Assembly: GCA_022842065.1 (NCBI GenBank)
Contig: JALHQH010000009.1
Location: 192,243 to 256,242, forward strand
Reading direction: 5' to 3'
Length of the DNA stretch: 64,000 nt
Source of the DNA: Caldilineaceae bacterium
Lineage (GTDB): Bacteria; Chloroflexota; Anaerolineae; Caldilineales; Caldilineaceae
The notes under the pieces are model-generated. The model did not search any database. It was not told the origin of the DNA and saw only the letters and a list, made by a program, of their open reading frames with translations. Within the stretch, counting starts at the first letter, position 1; each line of letters begins with the position of its first letter. The translations under genes and the position numbers were made by a program. This document shows positions 34,794 through 43,032 of this stretch, piece after piece.

Positions 34794-35216
34794 CTACACT
34801 AACGGATTTACTATCTCAAGTTGCCCATCCACCTTCAAACCATGCTGCATGTCCTCTGAGTAGAGTATAGATACACCAGCTTGCAACGCGCTGGCCACGA
34901 TCAGACTATCCCAATATGACAAGGAATACCGTTGACGGAGGTTCGAGGCAGATAGGAAAACAGCTTTACTGGCTTCGATGACGAGGTATTTTTCAAAGAA
35001 CGATTCGACCAATTGCCGAAGCTGTTCTTCAGGGAAATGGGCTTTGCGGAGCAAATTGACCGATACCTCATTAATCACTTGGCTGCTGATCACCGGCTCG
35101 ATTTCTTGGAGCAACTTACGCGCCAATGCCGATTTGTTTGCATCAGCTGCCTCAATAAAGGCATACAACCAGATATTGGTATCGACAAAGCACAGCTGGG
35201 TTACTTTATCGGGCAT
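34794..35216 (-). CDS. PIN-domain toxin, VapC family
   Basis: A 140-residue PIN nuclease. The acidic residues D12 (FVDTNIWLYAF), E50 (QVINEV), D103 (YWDSLIVAS) and E121-D122 (SEDMQHG) are in place, so it looks active. VapC toxins cleave RNA, usually tRNA or rRNA. It overlaps the antitoxin gene upstream by 11 bases. It ends seven bases from duplicate copy B of the exonuclease leader, so the module sits exactly between two copies. Confidence 0.88.
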   Translation of the reverse strand: MPDKVTQLCFVDTNIWLYAFIEAADANKSALARKLLQEIEPVISSQVINEVSVNLLRKAHFPEEQLRQLVESFFEKYLVIEASKAVFLSASNLRQRYSLSYWDSLIVASALQAGVSILYSEDMQHGLKVDGQLEIVNPLV

Positions 35217-35415
35217 AGATTTCCTCGCGCGTTAGCGGATGGAAATCTTTTACCCGTAGCGGTTTTGCAAGGAGTTGATCGATAAAACTCTTGGTCGTTT
35301 GCGCCACATCTTCGGCTAAAAGAATAACACGAACGCTGCGCAGATTTTGCTGGTATTCAACAGGGATCTCAATCACGCCATTTTTGATGGTGGTTTGAAA
35401 CTCAACCGCATACAT
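35206..35415 (-). CDS. Antitoxin partner of VapC-type toxin
   Basis: A 69-residue protein. The N-terminal MYAVEFQTTIKNGVIEIPVE is an AbrB/DUF2281-like beta DNA-binding segment, and the C-terminal LAKPLRVKDFHPLTREEIY is a typical toxin-wrapping tail. It is first in the operon and overlaps vapC. Family roles are toxin neutralisation and autorepression. Confidence 0.8.
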   Translation of the reverse strand: MYAVEFQTTIKNGVIEIPVEYQQNLRSVRVILLAEDVAQTTKSFIDQLLAKPLRVKDFHPLTREEIYAR

Positions 35416-35461
35416 AATTTATTCCTTTACGCCACTAGGCATTGACGAAATGCTGCGTGTA

Positions 35462-35563
35462 TCATACCACACGTCTGGCGTTGCTACATACTCTGTTTTT
35501 ACCAATATTCTTATGCAATGCGCTGATGAGTTGCGCGCCGGAGAAGGTGGGAAATGTGCTCAC
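35462..35563 (-). pseudogene. Truncated hicA toxin remnant
   Basis: A GTG at 35563 overlaps the stop of the hicB gene and opens a 33-codon frame beginning VSTFPTFSGAQLISALHK, which matches the first 18 residues of HicA toxins (the FPxxSGxxLIxALxK pattern). The sequence then diverges and stops, losing the catalytic His region (usually GSH) and the rest. The toxin is therefore inactive. Confidence 0.7.
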
Positions 35564-35769
35564 GCCATGATCGCCACACGCTGGACACCGATAAATTCAT
35601 TCGCGATGGGTTCTTCCACTTCAAGACATAGCTCGATTGCCTCTTTGATGCGCTTCATGAGGGCGTCTAATGAACGAGCCTGCGTGTGGCACCCGCGCAG
35701 TGTCGGCACTGATGCGACATAATAACCATCTTCATCTTTCTCGATCACTACACTAAATTCCCGTGTCAT
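35560..35769 (-). CDS. HicB-family antitoxin, partner truncated
   Basis: A 69-residue protein with the HicB partial RNase-H-like fold: EFSVVIEKDEDGYYVASVP, LRGCHTQARSLDALMKRIKEA and a hydrophobic end. The DNA-binding extension found in some HicBs is absent. The gene precedes the toxin remnant, the hicB-hicA order. With no working toxin it is an orphan and may serve as an immunity gene or be decaying. Confidence 0.85.
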   Translation of the reverse strand: MTREFSVVIEKDEDGYYVASVPTLRGCHTQARSLDALMKRIKEAIELCLEVEEPIANEFIGVQRVAIMA

Positions 35770-35866
35770 CTTTCCTGCCTCCCGTGGTCTTTTCTGAACG
35801 GTTGCCCCTTGTTCGCTGCCCTCAATCCTAGCGCAACCGGTGACTTCCTGCCAGAATCCTGCCTAG

Positions 35867-36080
35867 CCATGCACCGCGTTGATCGGTTGACCAGCCTGAC
35901 CGGCAATCGATGGGGGGAGCGCAAAAAGGCGCGGTACATCAAACTAGAGGTGTCGAGCCGCAGTCGGTAGGTCATGGGGCGGCGCTCCTTCGCTTCCACG
36001 GTGAACAGCGCAGACATTGGGCCATCCTTGCCGATTATACCATCGCGTTGTGGTTGGCAGGTGAGTCAACTGTTGCTGGG
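35867..36080 (-). pseudogene. Duplicate C of exonuclease 5' end and leader
   Basis: About 142 bases (35867-36008) match the intact gene at 33918-34060, including the start MTYRLRLDTSSLMYRAF; one base is missing in the A-run, which breaks the frame (AFLRSPHR). The leader 36007-36079 matches copy B. It lies in the 370-base spacer upstream of hicB and probably preserves the ancestral promoter region. Confidence 0.85.
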
Positions 36081-36139
36081 GGGTAGTGTCTGCCTCGCCT
36101 GCTTAAGTAACCACCGACTCTACGGACAACGCTTCCCTG

Positions 36140-36370
36140 TTAAAGATCTTGTGGACGCGGTGTCCGCTGCGCCTGATAATTGCGCAGATCGGCAAGAACT
36201 TCTTCTGTCGTTTGATTTTCTAGCCAAGCGCTGCGTTCTGCGGTGTAATTGCCAAAGCCGGTCGTGAATTGGTTCAAAAAGCGAATTGTGTTGACCAGCC
36301 CCAATTCGCGATAAAGTAAACGCAGTGCTTCTTGGGTAATTTCAGTCAGTGGTTGTGTGTCCGCAATCAT
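36140..36370 (-). CDS. Putative antitoxin of PIN module
   Basis: A 76-residue protein. The segments LTEITQEALRLLYRELGLVNTI and NQFTTGFGNYTAERSAWLENQ are helical and Tyr/Leu-rich. I recognise it only as a small partner type commonly encoded beside PIN genes. It overlaps the PIN gene by four bases and follows it, the reverse of the usual antitoxin-first order. Confidence 0.7.
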   Translation of the reverse strand: MIADTQPLTEITQEALRLLYRELGLVNTIRFLNQFTTGFGNYTAERSAWLENQTTEEVLADLRNYQAQRTPRPQDL

Positions 36371-36810
36371 TTTTCTATCGCCTCGATTAATGCCAACAGG
36401 GATACGACACTCGTTTGTAAGCCGGCAACCGTCTTGGCTCTCCGCAAAAAGCGGTCATCACAGGTGCAAAAGTAATCTGCCCCTGCGGCTTCAGCCGCGG
36501 CCAGATGCAACGCATCCATGATCTTGATGCCCAGCTGTACAAAATGTAGCGAGCGCTGTTCAATTTGTGCATCAACAATCACAATACTTGTTGCTTGTGC
36601 GAGAACCTGTTCGCCATGTTCTCGCCGCAGCGCAAGTGGATTACGTTGCGTTTCTAACTCCAACACAGTGGAGGAAACCAGTTCAACATTGCCCGCCTTA
36701 ACCTGTGCTAACACACCTAATACTGCTTCTGCTTCAAGGCGCAGACGAGTTTGGTTTAAGGTGTCCAGTGGACGTTGGATGCTACAGGTATCCAGGTAAA
36801 TCTTTGTCAT
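36367..36810 (-). CDS. PIN-domain protein
   Basis: 147 residues. D7 (IYLDTCSIQRPLD), E51 (STVLELET), D99 (KIMDALHLAAAE) and D118-D119 (CTCDDRFL) form the PIN acidic cluster, so RNase activity is plausible. The CSIQRPLD start is characteristic of a PIN subgroup found in cyanobacteria and Chloroflexi. It is coupled to the downstream small gene. Another PIN toxin of a different subgroup is at 34794-35216. Confidence 0.85.
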   Translation of the reverse strand: MTKIYLDTCSIQRPLDTLNQTRLRLEAEAVLGVLAQVKAGNVELVSSTVLELETQRNPLALRREHGEQVLAQATSIVIVDAQIEQRSLHFVQLGIKIMDALHLAAAEAAGADYFCTCDDRFLRRAKTVAGLQTSVVSLLALIEAIEK

Positions 36811-37068
36811 CTTGCCTGTTGTCCATGACTATCTCGATGCTTGATACGAGAAGTATATCACAGCCAACATGATGGTAAACATTCGGCAAGATTGGAAACC
36901 GGCGATAGACGGGGTGTGTCATGCTTTCGTTGCTGGGCTGCGATGGCCGGCAATGAGGGCGATATCTTGCGCAAACGCGGCAGATGACGGATGCGTACGA
37001 ACCCATGCTTTACGGGCGTTTCGCCACCTAATCAGTGCAGGTCCATCATAAAGATGAAAGGGGATAGG

Positions 37069-37371
37069 TTATGCCCGCGCCGCTTGCACATGCAACTGCA
37101 AGCCAAGGGCGCGCACGACCTTGAGGATGGTCGCAAATTCTGGATTGCCGGTCGTCGAAAGGGCTTTGTACAGGCTTTCCCGACCCAATCCGGCTTCACG
37201 CGCAATTTGCGCCATGCCTTTAGCGCGTGCAATATCCCCTAATGCTGCTACCACTACGGCAATGTCGCCGTCTGCCAATGCCGCATCAAGATAGGCGGCC
37301 ATGTCTTCTTCAGTTTCGAGATGTTCTGCCACATCCCACGGGCGGGTCTGAATGGTTGGTTGTTCCATCAT
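37069..37371 (-). CDS. HigA-like addiction-module antidote, HTH domain
   Basis: A 100-residue protein. The C-terminal helix-turn-helix reads GMAQIAREAGLGRESLYKAL, typical of the addiction-module antidote family. The N-terminal DVAEHLETEEDMAAYLDAAL is its usual lead-in. GGGAG precedes the double Met start. Its toxin gene just upstream is internally deleted, so the antitoxin is orphaned, although it may still repress the promoter. Confidence 0.85.
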   Translation of the reverse strand: MMEQPTIQTRPWDVAEHLETEEDMAAYLDAALADGDIAVVVAALGDIARAKGMAQIAREAGLGRESLYKALSTTGNPEFATILKVVRALGLQLHVQAARA

Positions 37372-37374
37372 GGT

Positions 37375-37506
37375 TCACTCCCTACAAACTACGTGCCAAT
37401 TCGAGCGCGATCTGCGGATGCGTACATCAATCCGCTCACGGGCTTGGCGGTCGCGTAATTGGGAAAACCAGTCTGCGTATACTTCGGTCTGGCGGATCTC
37501 GATCAT
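37375..37506 (-). pseudogene. higB/relE-type toxin with internal deletion
   Basis: From ATG 37506 the frame gives IRQTEVYADWFSQLRDRQAR and a basic segment, the N-terminus of Gp49/HigB-like toxins. Soon after, a shifted frame reads IALELARSL-stop (to 37382), matching the usual C-terminus of the same family. The middle, about 60 residues with the catalytic core, is missing. Confidence 0.75.
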
Positions 37507-37939
37507 ACGCTTATTGTATCCTGTGGGATACGTTTGTGCAAACCGGGAAATGACGTAGATCGGACTTTAATCGGTAGGTCATGGATACTCCCGCCGGTGA
37601 CCTCATCGGCAATGATGTTGAACAGTGGTGGCAGCAGGATGAGTTTGTCATCAGCAGTCGACCAGGTTCCTGTGTGGATTAACGGCTGCAGCGATGCAGG
37701 GAGTTGGAGCCTAAATGTGGTTACCGGTCCCTAGCCCACCTGTGAACGGCGAAAGCACGACCACGCCACCAACGAGATCCCACTGCCGAAGGAAGACCGC
37801 CCGATCACCCCAGCGGAGAGCGAATCAGATGCAGTGCATATTCGGTGGCATGGGAAGTTATCTAAACCGTTGTTTTTTCTCATCATTAAGAGCTGTATTG
37901 TTAATTTTTATCCGACTGCTGCTCAGAACACATGATTTA
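37507..37939. other. Spacer with possible gene fragment
   Basis: No intact gene in 433 bases. A minus-strand frame (about 37504-37728) reads LILLPPLFNIIADEVTGGSI and IHDLPIKVRSTS, which looks protein-like but has no start after its upstream TAG and ends on the higB start. ATCGGTAGGTCATGG near 37568-37582 matches the exonuclease start region and may be a trace of a fourth copy. The rest shows nothing. Confidence 0.4.
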
Positions 37940-39934
37940 TCAGACAATGGGGGGCGGTTTCAGCATAGCAATGATTCTCTTTTCCAAATACTTGAATAGT
38001 ATTGCTCCACTATCTTTTACATTGAAGCCGAGCAATACATTCGTAACAGCAAGTATGATAGCTAAGAGAAGGAAAATGTGTTTCAATGTTTTATCTGAGG
38101 GAGCCATATTTGGATAGAATTGCATAACCGTAATGTATAGGATTAAGAAAGCAGAAATAGAATAGAATATCCAGGTGACTATTCTTGCCGTCACATAGGC
38201 AGTATGGAGTATTTTGGAATCATAGTCCTTAATCTGACGTTCTACAGCTTCAAAGTTCCTACTATAGTGCTGTACTTTATTTTCTAACTCACCTGTAACT
38301 AACTTGTGCTGGAATCTTTCTTGTTCAAATGATTGTCTTTCTTCTTGCTGAATGCTCGACCGTATTTCTTTAAGTATGTCGAGTGCGGTTTTGTCAGTGA
38401 ATCGATTGGGATCACTAAGCGTCTCGTCTTGAAGTAGATTGCGTGCCACGCGAGACTGCTTCAAAAGGGTAACATCCTCACTGGATATTTCTCCTACTTT
38501 TAATAAGTTATCTGCTGCTTCAGCCAATTTCTTTATTAGGAGTCTGTTTGGCTGGAATGCTGCAAAGCAAGTCGCTATTAAGCGTTTTTCATTAAGAGTC
38601 GAAACGTTCGTTGGTGAAGTTAACCATAATATCGTACCGAGGAACACATCAGTTACCGCTGCGGGAACATAGAAATACCCGTTGGTATACTGTTGGCGTT
38701 CGAAACGTTTATTAGCAAGAACTAGGGTAGAGTTCGTTGTAATAAACACATGTGTAGCATCCCTAATGTTAACTGGGTGGGAACCTTTTCTAAATTTATG
38801 AACTGCTGCAATAGATTTAACGTCCCGATAAATCGTGTATTCCTTATCGAATTCATCAAATTCAGAATTTCCATCTTTGTAAATGTCAATAATCATATTG
38901 TTAAGTACTTGCTCATCAATTTGATAGATGGTCTCTGCCTGTGGGTCGGGAGATTCTACAACTGTAATCCCATAATTGCGTAGTTTAGGGTCAATTTCTA
39001 TAATAAACTGTTCTACATCACTTAAGCTAAAATTATTGTCAACAAAATATGTAGTTGCTCGACTAGCACGTACTGGATCATAGCGTTTATTATCAATCCA
39101 TTGCATTGAATTCTCAATAATTGCACGAAATTCTTCATAGGTATGACGGAATACAAATAATTTTGCTTGCTGTTGTCGTAGAAGATCGATAAATTCTGTA
39201 TATGCTGTCTTTCGCTCTTCCTCATTAATTCCAGTTAGATTGAACAGAAAGCCTGTATCAAGATAAATTTTACAGTTTGCTAAATTGTTCTGTTCAAGCT
39301 CGATTGCATCGGATTGGTAAATCAGTGCGTTAGCAAAGATATGACCGACGCAGTAATTTAAAATAAATTCAAAAACATCAGGAACAGACTGATATGCCTC
39401 ATGTACAAATTTGTACATGAGATATTTCTGCGAAGCCGTGACGTCCGCTTGTGGTAATAATGATCTCAAATTTTCATTAATAAATAGAAGATCAAGATCG
39501 TGGTCTTTGACAAACGCAATGAAAACTTGCTCGGCTTCCTCATGTGTTACACTTTCACCATACATTTGAACGCAGAAATGTATGAATTCTTTGATTACGT
39601 ATTCATACTTACGTTCCTGTTGAAGCGTAACATCAGTGAAATCAATCTCTTGCGTTTTTTCCCTTACAGGTATGAATGATCCGTTCTTATGCTTCTGTAT
39701 AAACCCAGCTTTGCGCGTCCGATCGAGGATCGTGACCATTGGGTGGTAAGGAATAGACAATCCATAAAGCTCTTGGAAATCTTTACTTATTGTACCTACT
39801 TTCACCCTGTCATAGCCTTTCCGATTGAATAAGTTTACTACAAAAGGTACAAAGTTTTGTATATAATCACGTCTTTCTTCTGTGTTATCCCAGGTAATTT
39901 TAAGCAGTGCTAAACTAGTAATAGTATTATTCAT
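37940..39934 (-). CDS. Large PIN-like protein with C-terminal membrane hairpin
   Basis: 664 residues from ATG 39934 (GAGGT upstream). Residues about 25-90 resemble a winged helix (GTISKDFQELYGLSIPYHPM). A PIN-like domain spans about 220-420: D226 (KIYLDTGFLFN), E267-E268 (TYEEFRA), D392 (IRDATHVF) and ITTNSTLVLAN, where the usual last Asp is Asn401. A Glu/Gln-rich coiled coil (about 524-572) precedes two membrane helices (580-605, 619-637) and a basic cytoplasmic tail. It is visibly AT-rich with many rare codons, so probably acquired. I infer a membrane-anchored RNase-like effector. Its neighbour is a caspase-like protease gene on the same strand. Confidence 0.75.
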   Translation of the reverse strand: MNNTITSLALLKITWDNTEERRDYIQNFVPFVVNLFNRKGYDRVKVGTISKDFQELYGLSIPYHPMVTILDRTRKAGFIQKHKNGSFIPVREKTQEIDFTDVTLQQERKYEYVIKEFIHFCVQMYGESVTHEEAEQVFIAFVKDHDLDLLFINENLRSLLPQADVTASQKYLMYKFVHEAYQSVPDVFEFILNYCVGHIFANALIYQSDAIELEQNNLANCKIYLDTGFLFNLTGINEEERKTAYTEFIDLLRQQQAKLFVFRHTYEEFRAIIENSMQWIDNKRYDPVRASRATTYFVDNNFSLSDVEQFIIEIDPKLRNYGITVVESPDPQAETIYQIDEQVLNNMIIDIYKDGNSEFDEFDKEYTIYRDVKSIAAVHKFRKGSHPVNIRDATHVFITTNSTLVLANKRFERQQYTNGYFYVPAAVTDVFLGTILWLTSPTNVSTLNEKRLIATCFAAFQPNRLLIKKLAEAADNLLKVGEISSEDVTLLKQSRVARNLLQDETLSDPNRFTDKTALDILKEIRSSIQQEERQSFEQERFQHKLVTGELENKVQHYSRNFEAVERQIKDYDSKILHTAYVTARIVTWIFYSISAFLILYITVMQFYPNMAPSDKTLKHIFLLLAIILAVTNVLLGFNVKDSGAILFKYLEKRIIAMLKPPPIV

Positions 39935-39958
39935 CGCAGATACCTCTATTCCAGTTAA

Positions 39959-40039
39959 TAGACTTGTTCCCAAATAAAAGTCCGCCAGCGGATACCCAGT
40001 GAACCTATTTGAGGTAGAAATTAATTGGGAACAAGTCTA
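39959..40039. promoter_or_regulatory. 15-bp inverted repeat upstream of PIN-like gene
   Basis: TAGACTTGTTCCCAA (39959-39973) and TTGGGAACAAGTCTA (40025-40039) are perfect arms around 51 bases, placed just before the start of the PIN-like gene in the 401-base gap after the caspase gene. It could be an operator or a mobile-element end. The remainder of the gap (40040-40335) has no supported gene. Confidence 0.55.
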
Positions 40040-40335
40040 ATATTGCTGAGCAGTGAGTGATAGCTGTTGTTGTTTGCCATGGGCCTTTCCGTGCGCTCAT
40101 TCGCTGCCAGCGAACCCACTTCGAGCCCAGAACCAATTTTGGGATGCTGATAACCTATTTTTGCTGGCAGAATCTTCAAAAGTCAGGCGCAGGCCTATGT
40201 TGGACAGTTTTTGCCTTTGTTTTTGTGGTTATCAGAACGCAAATCATCAGTTGCTTATTTTTTTAGGATATATTTTACAGCTTACATCATGAAATAATTC
40301 TACTTAAATTTTTGCAGGTTATTTACAAGTGAATT

Positions 40336-41844
40336 TCAATTTTTCTTAATTGTCTCATGAAATTGAGCAATCAATTCCTTTACTGGAAGGATGTCAAAAA
40401 ACTCTTTTGGTAATTTACCATAACTGCTTATGGCAATCTTAACCTTTTCGCTATCGTTTAAGAAAGACATTTTCAAATAAGTTTTTCCAGTGGAAGGTAT
40501 TTCTACTGAAAGTACTTTTGAGAAAATATCGAATTTTTTGATCACATACCCTCGTTCTAAAACCAGCGAGCGAACTGCATCAAAATCAAAATAGCCATCA
40601 AAAGAGTATTCGATTGATTCCCATTCATGATCCTTCTGGACATCAATCGTTTTAAGAAAGCTTAGGATTCTATCGTCAATCTTATCATTGTGAATTTTAA
40701 GCAACACCATATACGAATAATCATCAATACTTATATCCATTATTGAACCAAAAGGAAAGTTAAATGCATGATCATTAATCTGCATTATATCTGACGGACT
40801 AAAGTGATTAATATAGTTACCCCAAAAGGTTTCGTAGAAATCCTGTCGGTCTCTTTCCTTGTTATTCATGCGTTGCTCACTCGTATACTCGATGATTTCG
40901 TATCGGTTCGCCAGCTCTTTTTGATCACTTGCAGGATAGCCTGTAAGAGAAATTCCTAAGGGATTATGCAAGAATATTCTGTCAATAGTGCGCGATTGAG
41001 GTGATGTATGCTTGAAAGAAAGCATAAATTCCTTCTCACCCTCTGTAACGGCTGATGGATGTAGGTCAATTGGTTCTGGTTTGGCGATATTTTCACCTGA
41101 CAGCGTAAAGAGAATTGTACCGACCCTATCTGTTTTCAGACTAGGAGTTTGCGACTTGCCACTTTCTAATGCCCACTTAGCCGTTTTCTTAAAAGTGAAG
41201 TTGTACAGCTCGTCGATAGATAGTCGATTACCTGAGTTATAGCCCGCTGTACCGTTGAGACCTTCAATCAGGAAATGCGTAAAAACACTGAGTTTCTTGT
41301 CTTCATAAAAATACGACAATTCATCTCCTTGGCATGAGGTCAAAACGGTCCAACCATTAGAAAGTAGATCTCCGAGTTCTTCCTCGAAGTCACTGAATAT
41401 ATTTGCCATGCCTTTACTTAGTTGGACGCCTGAGTAGCAACTATCAAGTAGCAATAATTTGTTTTTTGATTCCAGGGACTTAAATTCGTCAATAACTCTT
41501 GGAATAGGGATAGATGTATCTGCCGGAAGATCAAGTTCGGTGTCCGACGCAACTAAGTAGCCTTGTTTGTTCTTTGCTGTACCATGACCGGAGAAGTAGA
41601 AAAGAAGGGTATCGTAATCTTTTACAACTTTCGACACATATCTAATAGCACGAAGAATCTCCGATCTGGTAACTTCTACATCACTCTTATCGCCAAGTAA
41701 TGTGATATTGTCTGTTGTTTGCCCCAACCGCGATACGAGTATATTTCGAAGAGAAATCACATCATTTGAACACATTGGCAAATCAATTATGTCCTTGTTC
41801 CTGTATTTTGGAACTCCAACAAGTAAAGAATAAATGCTGTTCAC
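40336..41844 (-). CDS. Caspase-like (C14 family) protease with unknown C-terminal domain
   Basis: 502 residues starting at GTG, with GGAG six bases upstream. The caspase fold occupies about 1-245: SLLVGVPKYRN start, His87 in YFSGHG and Cys136 in LLLDSCYSG, both catalytic, and a C-terminal p10-like part (SVFTHFLIEGLNG). The remaining 250 residues (about 255-502) match nothing I know; they are mixed alpha/beta and may sense a signal or bind a partner. Bacterial caspase-like proteases act in anti-phage abortive systems and stress death. The gene is AT-rich like the PIN-membrane gene downstream, suggesting joint acquisition. Confidence 0.88.
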   Translation of the reverse strand: MNSIYSLLVGVPKYRNKDIIDLPMCSNDVISLRNILVSRLGQTTDNITLLGDKSDVEVTRSEILRAIRYVSKVVKDYDTLLFYFSGHGTAKNKQGYLVASDTELDLPADTSIPIPRVIDEFKSLESKNKLLLLDSCYSGVQLSKGMANIFSDFEEELGDLLSNGWTVLTSCQGDELSYFYEDKKLSVFTHFLIEGLNGTAGYNSGNRLSIDELYNFTFKKTAKWALESGKSQTPSLKTDRVGTILFTLSGENIAKPEPIDLHPSAVTEGEKEFMLSFKHTSPQSRTIDRIFLHNPLGISLTGYPASDQKELANRYEIIEYTSEQRMNNKERDRQDFYETFWGNYINHFSPSDIMQINDHAFNFPFGSIMDISIDDYSYMVLLKIHNDKIDDRILSFLKTIDVQKDHEWESIEYSFDGYFDFDAVRSLVLERGYVIKKFDIFSKVLSVEIPSTGKTYLKMSFLNDSEKVKIAISSYGKLPKEFFDILPVKELIAQFHETIKKN

Positions 41845-42219
41845 CTTTTTCTCCGTATTATATTTATATATGCGATAAAAGATCTGCCGAAACTATGCTT
41901 CTACGGCATCTGTCTCTCTCTCTGACCACCCAGTGCAACTGGCGTGGATTACGCTGTCCGCCTAGTCAGATAGACGCCGCTTCCTCGTATTATTTCAAAA
42001 CTCATCCGTATATTATCGGGCAGCCGCTGTACCTACTCTACCACAAAAAACCTATCGCTGATCTACTGTCTTTCTACACAAAAATTCACCTCCCTCACCC
42101 CCTCCGCCGCGATCTTGCCAACAACGCCCCTATATCGCCCGTGGATAAACGCGGATGGACGCGGATTCCCAAGCAATCCGCGTCCATCCGCGTTTATCCG
42201 CGTCCAAAAATTTCCTTTC
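41845..42219. other. Spacer with 25-bp palindrome
   Basis: Bases 42143-42167 pair perfectly with 42175-42199 (words GGATAAACGCGGATGGACG). It lies next to the end of the Dpp-type ATPase operon and may terminate it. Bases 42043-42118 resemble 29011-29075. No gene is supported; the AT-rich 5' part (41850-41880) probably holds the caspase promoter. Confidence 0.6.
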
Positions 42220-43032
42220 TTATACCGTCGACAAATCCCACTCCTCATAAATCTTGGGCACGTCGTTGATCAACCGCCTGGTGTAGGGCTCTTTGGGATG
42301 GAGGATCACTTCGTCGGCGGAGCCGCGTTCGACGAATTTGCCGTGCTCCATGATGTAGACGCTGTCGGAGACATAGTAGGCGAGGCCGATGTCGTGGGTG
42401 ATGAAGATCAGGGTCATGCCGGTTTCGTTGCGCAACTGCATCAGATAATCCAAAATCGTGGCGCGCGAGCAGGCGTCGATCATCGAGGTTGGTTCGTCGG
42501 CGAGTAGGATCTTGGGCTTGAGCAGGAAGATGCGCGCGATCATCAAGCGCTGCATTTGGCCGCCGGAAAGCTCGAAGGGGTATTTGTTGGTCAACTCTTC
42601 AAACTTCAGGTTGACAAAGCTGCACGCTTCGGTCATCAGCGCCACTTTGTCGGCCTTGGGCAAGTGGCGACCGCCGCGCATGTTGATACAATCGAGCAGG
42701 ACCGTGTCAATTTTATTGAAGGTATTGAACGAAGAAAAGGGATCCTGGAAGATCGCCTGGATGTTTTTCCAATATTCCTGCTTCTTGCGCTGCGAACTGA
42801 TATCGCGCTTGACGCCCTGGAAATAGACATCGCCCTCGCTGACACTGATCAACCCGAGTAGCATCTTGGCCAGGGTGGTCTTGCCGCTGCCCGATTCACC
42901 GACAATCGAGACGATTTCACCCTCGCCAAAGTCAAAATCCACATGATCGACCGCCACGGTTTTCTGGCGACCAAAGCCAAAGATCTTGGTGACGCCGGCA
43001 CCACGCAAACATGATTGTTTCCCGTTACTCAT
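42220..43032 (-). CDS. Oligopeptide-type ABC importer ATPase (OppF/DppF-like)
   Basis: A 270-residue ATPase. Walker [10 protein letters not shown], signature LSGGQMQR and Walker [10 protein letters not shown] are intact. It is a little shorter than OppF, which usually carries a C-terminal extension of about 50 residues. The start overlaps the end of the second ATPase gene by eight bases, showing coupling. It works with the 43025 ATPase as a heterodimer on the permeases at 44052 and 45317. Confidence 0.92.
   Translation of the reverse strand: MSNGKQSCLRGAGVTKIFGFGRQKTVAVDHVDFDFGEGEIVSIVGESGSGKTTLAKMLLGLISVSEGDVYFQGVKRDISSQRKKQEYWKNIQAIFQDPFSSFNTFNKIDTVLLDCINMRGGRHLPKADKVALMTEACSFVNLKFEELTNKYPFELSGGQMQRLMIARIFLLKPKILLADEPTSMIDACSRATILDYLMQLRNETGMTLIFITHDIGLAYYVSDSVYIMEHGKFVERGSADEVILHPKEPYTRRLINDVPKIYEEWDLSTV

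Noticed and set aside
40053..40292. 79-codon frame between the caspase and PIN-like genes
   Set aside because: No ribosome site and no protein-like features; it overlaps another equally poor frame.
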